DNA of 64,000 nucleotides, taken from positions 3,197,020 through 3,261,019 of the forward strand of contig OZ243958.1 in NCBI GenBank assembly GCA_965214495.1. Reading direction: 5' to 3'. This DNA is from JANQOH01 sp965214495. Lineage in GTDB: Bacteria; Pseudomonadota; Alphaproteobacteria; UBA7887. Below, piece by piece: positions 62,700 through 64,000 of this stretch. A model generated the notes under the pieces. It saw nothing but the letters and a program-made list of their open reading frames with translations. It was not told where the DNA came from and did not search any database. The stretch's first letter is position 1, and the number at the start of each line of letters is the position of its first letter. Position numbers and translations under genes: made by a program.

Positions 62700-63458
62700 A
62701 TGCTCGATCCCGAGCCGCGCGGCTGGCAATTTTTCTATGGCACAGCGCCGGAGCCGTGCCCCTACCTTCCCGGCCGCGCTGAACGGAAGACCGTGACCGA
62801 ACTCGGGGGGAGCAAGCCGGACGCGCTGCTCGATGCGCTGAGCCGCGCCGGCTTCCGCCGCAGCCACGGCATCGCCTACCGCCCCGCCTGCCCCGACTGC
62901 CGGGCCTGCGTGCCGGTGCGTGTGGCGGTGAACGGGTTCGCGCCCCGTCGGTCGCAGCGCCGGATATGGGCGCGGAACGCCGATTTGCAGGCCAGGGAGC
63001 GCCCGCCCCAAGCCACGCTCGAACAATACAGGCTGTTCAAACCCTACCAACTCGTCCGTCACGGCGACGGCGAAATGGCCCGGATGACCTTCTCCGACTA
63101 CCGCGCCATGGTCGAGGAAACCCCCGTCGATACGCGAATCGTCGAGTTCCGCGACCCGGAACGCCGCCTTGTCGCGGTGGCGCTGACCGACTGGCTGTCC
63201 GACGGCCTGTCCGGCGTTTACAAATACTTCGCCGTCGAGCGCGCACGCAGCAGCCCCGGCGCCTACATGGTGCTGTGGCACATCGCCCGCGCCCGCGCGC
63301 TCGGCCTTCCCTACGTTTATCTCGGCTACTGGATCGCCGCCAGCCCCAAGATGGCCTACAAGACTCGCTTCCAACCGATCGAAGCGCTGGTCGGCGAGCG
63401 CTGGCGGCGTTTCGATCCGCGATGCTCGACAAGGGAGGAGCGCGGTGAATCGACGTGA
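62700..63458 (+). CDS. bpt: Aspartate/glutamate leucyltransferase (bacterial Ate1-like aminoacyl-tRNA-protein transferase)
   Basis: The protein has 252 residues. It transfers leucine or arginine from tRNA to N-terminal Asp/Glu and so marks proteins for the ClpAP N-degron pathway. Family motifs are EPCPYLPGR, RPACPDCRACVPVRV (cysteine cluster), YKYFAVERARSS and YVYLGYWIAASPKMAYK. ATG 62700 gives MLDPEPRGWQFFY. It overlaps the next gene by 14 bases. Confidence 0.92.
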   Translation: MLDPEPRGWQFFYGTAPEPCPYLPGRAERKTVTELGGSKPDALLDALSRAGFRRSHGIAYRPACPDCRACVPVRVAVNGFAPRRSQRRIWARNADLQARERPPQATLEQYRLFKPYQLVRHGDGEMARMTFSDYRAMVEETPVDTRIVEFRDPERRLVAVALTDWLSDGLSGVYKYFAVERARSSPGAYMVLWHIARARALGLPYVYLGYWIAASPKMAYKTRFQPIEALVGERWRRFDPRCSTREERGEST

Positions 63459-64000
63459 TTTCGTTACCGGCGCCGCCGTTGGCGCCGTCGTCGGAGCGGG
63501 CGCGGCTTACGCCGCCGCGCGCCCCGACTCGCGAACCCGGCTCGAGACCGGAAGCCCGGACTCGCCGGCCCGCGCCCCGGCGCCCGCCGGTGTGCATCGC
63601 GAATGGAAGATGGTCACCACATGGCCGAAGAACTTTCCCGGTTCCGGCACCAACGCGCAACTGCTCGCCGACCGCATCACCGCCAACTCCGACGGGCGGC
63701 TGACGGTCCGGCTGTTCGCCGCCGGCGAGATGGTGCCGGCGTTCGAATCCTTCGACGCGGTGCGCGAGGGCAAGGCGGAATGCGCACACGCCGCCGCCTA
63801 TTACTGGGTCGCCAAACACAAGAGTCTGCCGTTCTTCTGCGCCGTCCCCGGCGGCCTCAGCGTGCTCGAACACAATGCCTGGGTCCTGTTCGGCGGCGGC
63901 CAGGCGCTGTGGGACGAACTGTATGCGGATTTCGGCCTGCGGGCCTTTCTCGCCGGCAATACCGACACCCAGATGGGCGGCTGGTATCAGAAGGAAATCG
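63445..64000 (+). CDS. TakP-like TRAP transporter solute receptor, Tat-exported (C-terminus outside the window)
   Basis: About 185 residues are visible of roughly 360. The GTG start at 63445 has AAGGGAGGAG upstream. The leader VNRRDFVTGAAVGAVVGAG has a twin-arginine motif, so the receptor is folded before export. The mature part (KMVTTWPKNFPGSGTNAQLL, AGEMVPAFESFDAV, NTDTQMGGWYQKEI) matches TakP-type receptors for 2-oxo acids. It resembles the orphan receptor at 30.6-31.8 kb but has a normal export signal. Permease genes may lie beyond the window. Confidence 0.9.
   Translation, partial: MNRRDFVTGAAVGAVVGAGAAYAAARPDSRTRLETGSPDSPARAPAPAGVHREWKMVTTWPKNFPGSGTNAQLLADRITANSDGRLTVRLFAAGEMVPAFESFDAVREGKAECAHAAAYYWVAKHKSLPFFCAVPGGLSVLEHNAWVLFGGGQALWDELYADFGLRAFLAGNTDTQMGGWYQKEI

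Overview
The window is a GC-rich (roughly two-thirds G+C) bacterial chromosome segment. It most likely comes from an alphaproteobacterium of the Rhodospirillales type. The main pointers are a lipid A/Kdo operon (tldE-cysQ-msbA-waaA-lpxK) chained by 4-base start/stop overlaps, ubiquinone genes (ubiA, a ubiD-like gene), three TRAP-transporter solute receptors, glutathione-dependent enzymes, a bacterial arginyl/leucyl-tRNA-protein transferase, and pervasive GTG starts. No rRNA, tRNA or CRISPR was seen.

Layout. 1-8.5 kb: a class I aminotransferase (cut by the window edge), an EamA permease, a fossil VapBC locus, an MFS permease, a NERD-nuclease/UvrD-like protein, and a GST - CoA-transferase - glyoxalase II group. 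8.5-17 kb: a soluble fumarate-reductase-like flavoprotein/iron-sulfur pair, a zinc alcohol dehydrogenase, and an operon of a transglutaminase-like protein, a complete DctPQM TRAP transporter and a gluconolactonase-like protein. 16.9-18.7 kb: a hipBA toxin-antitoxin operon preceded by four copies of one palindrome spaced exactly 49 bp apart. 18.7-32.8 kb: FMN reductase, the lipid A operon, UbiD, an FMN-dependent alpha-hydroxyacid dehydrogenase, UbiA, ApbE, an orphan membrane-tethered TRAP receptor and GhrA. 32.9-39.6 kb: three membrane proteins (two with GYF_2 domains), two tandem enolase-superfamily paralogues and an IlvD-family dehydratase.

39.7-58.9 kb is an accessory island. A 1.56-kaa autotransporter-like surface protein is bracketed by two arrays of the same palindromic intergenic repeat in the same orientation; the upstream array is an exact 176-bp tandem. 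A run of nine C at the 5' end of the gene puts the best Shine-Dalgarno/ATG out of frame with it, which suggests phase variation. Next come an IS1380-family fragment that truncates a vapC gene, the intact partner antitoxin, integrase fragments, a DUF5131 three-Cys protein, and its TcmP partner, which is truncated and fused in frame to a tyrosine recombinase. The island continues with a tightly overlapping three-gene cassette (DUF6361 protein, PLD-family nuclease, SF2 helicase) that looks like an anti-phage system of the Azaca kind, and then about 1.3 kb with no recognisable gene. From 59 kb onward the content is housekeeping-like again: DAO-family oxidase, hotdog thioesterase, SLC13/DASS permease with RCK_C domains, aminoacyl-tRNA-protein transferase, and the start of a Tat-exported TakP-like TRAP receptor cut by the window end.
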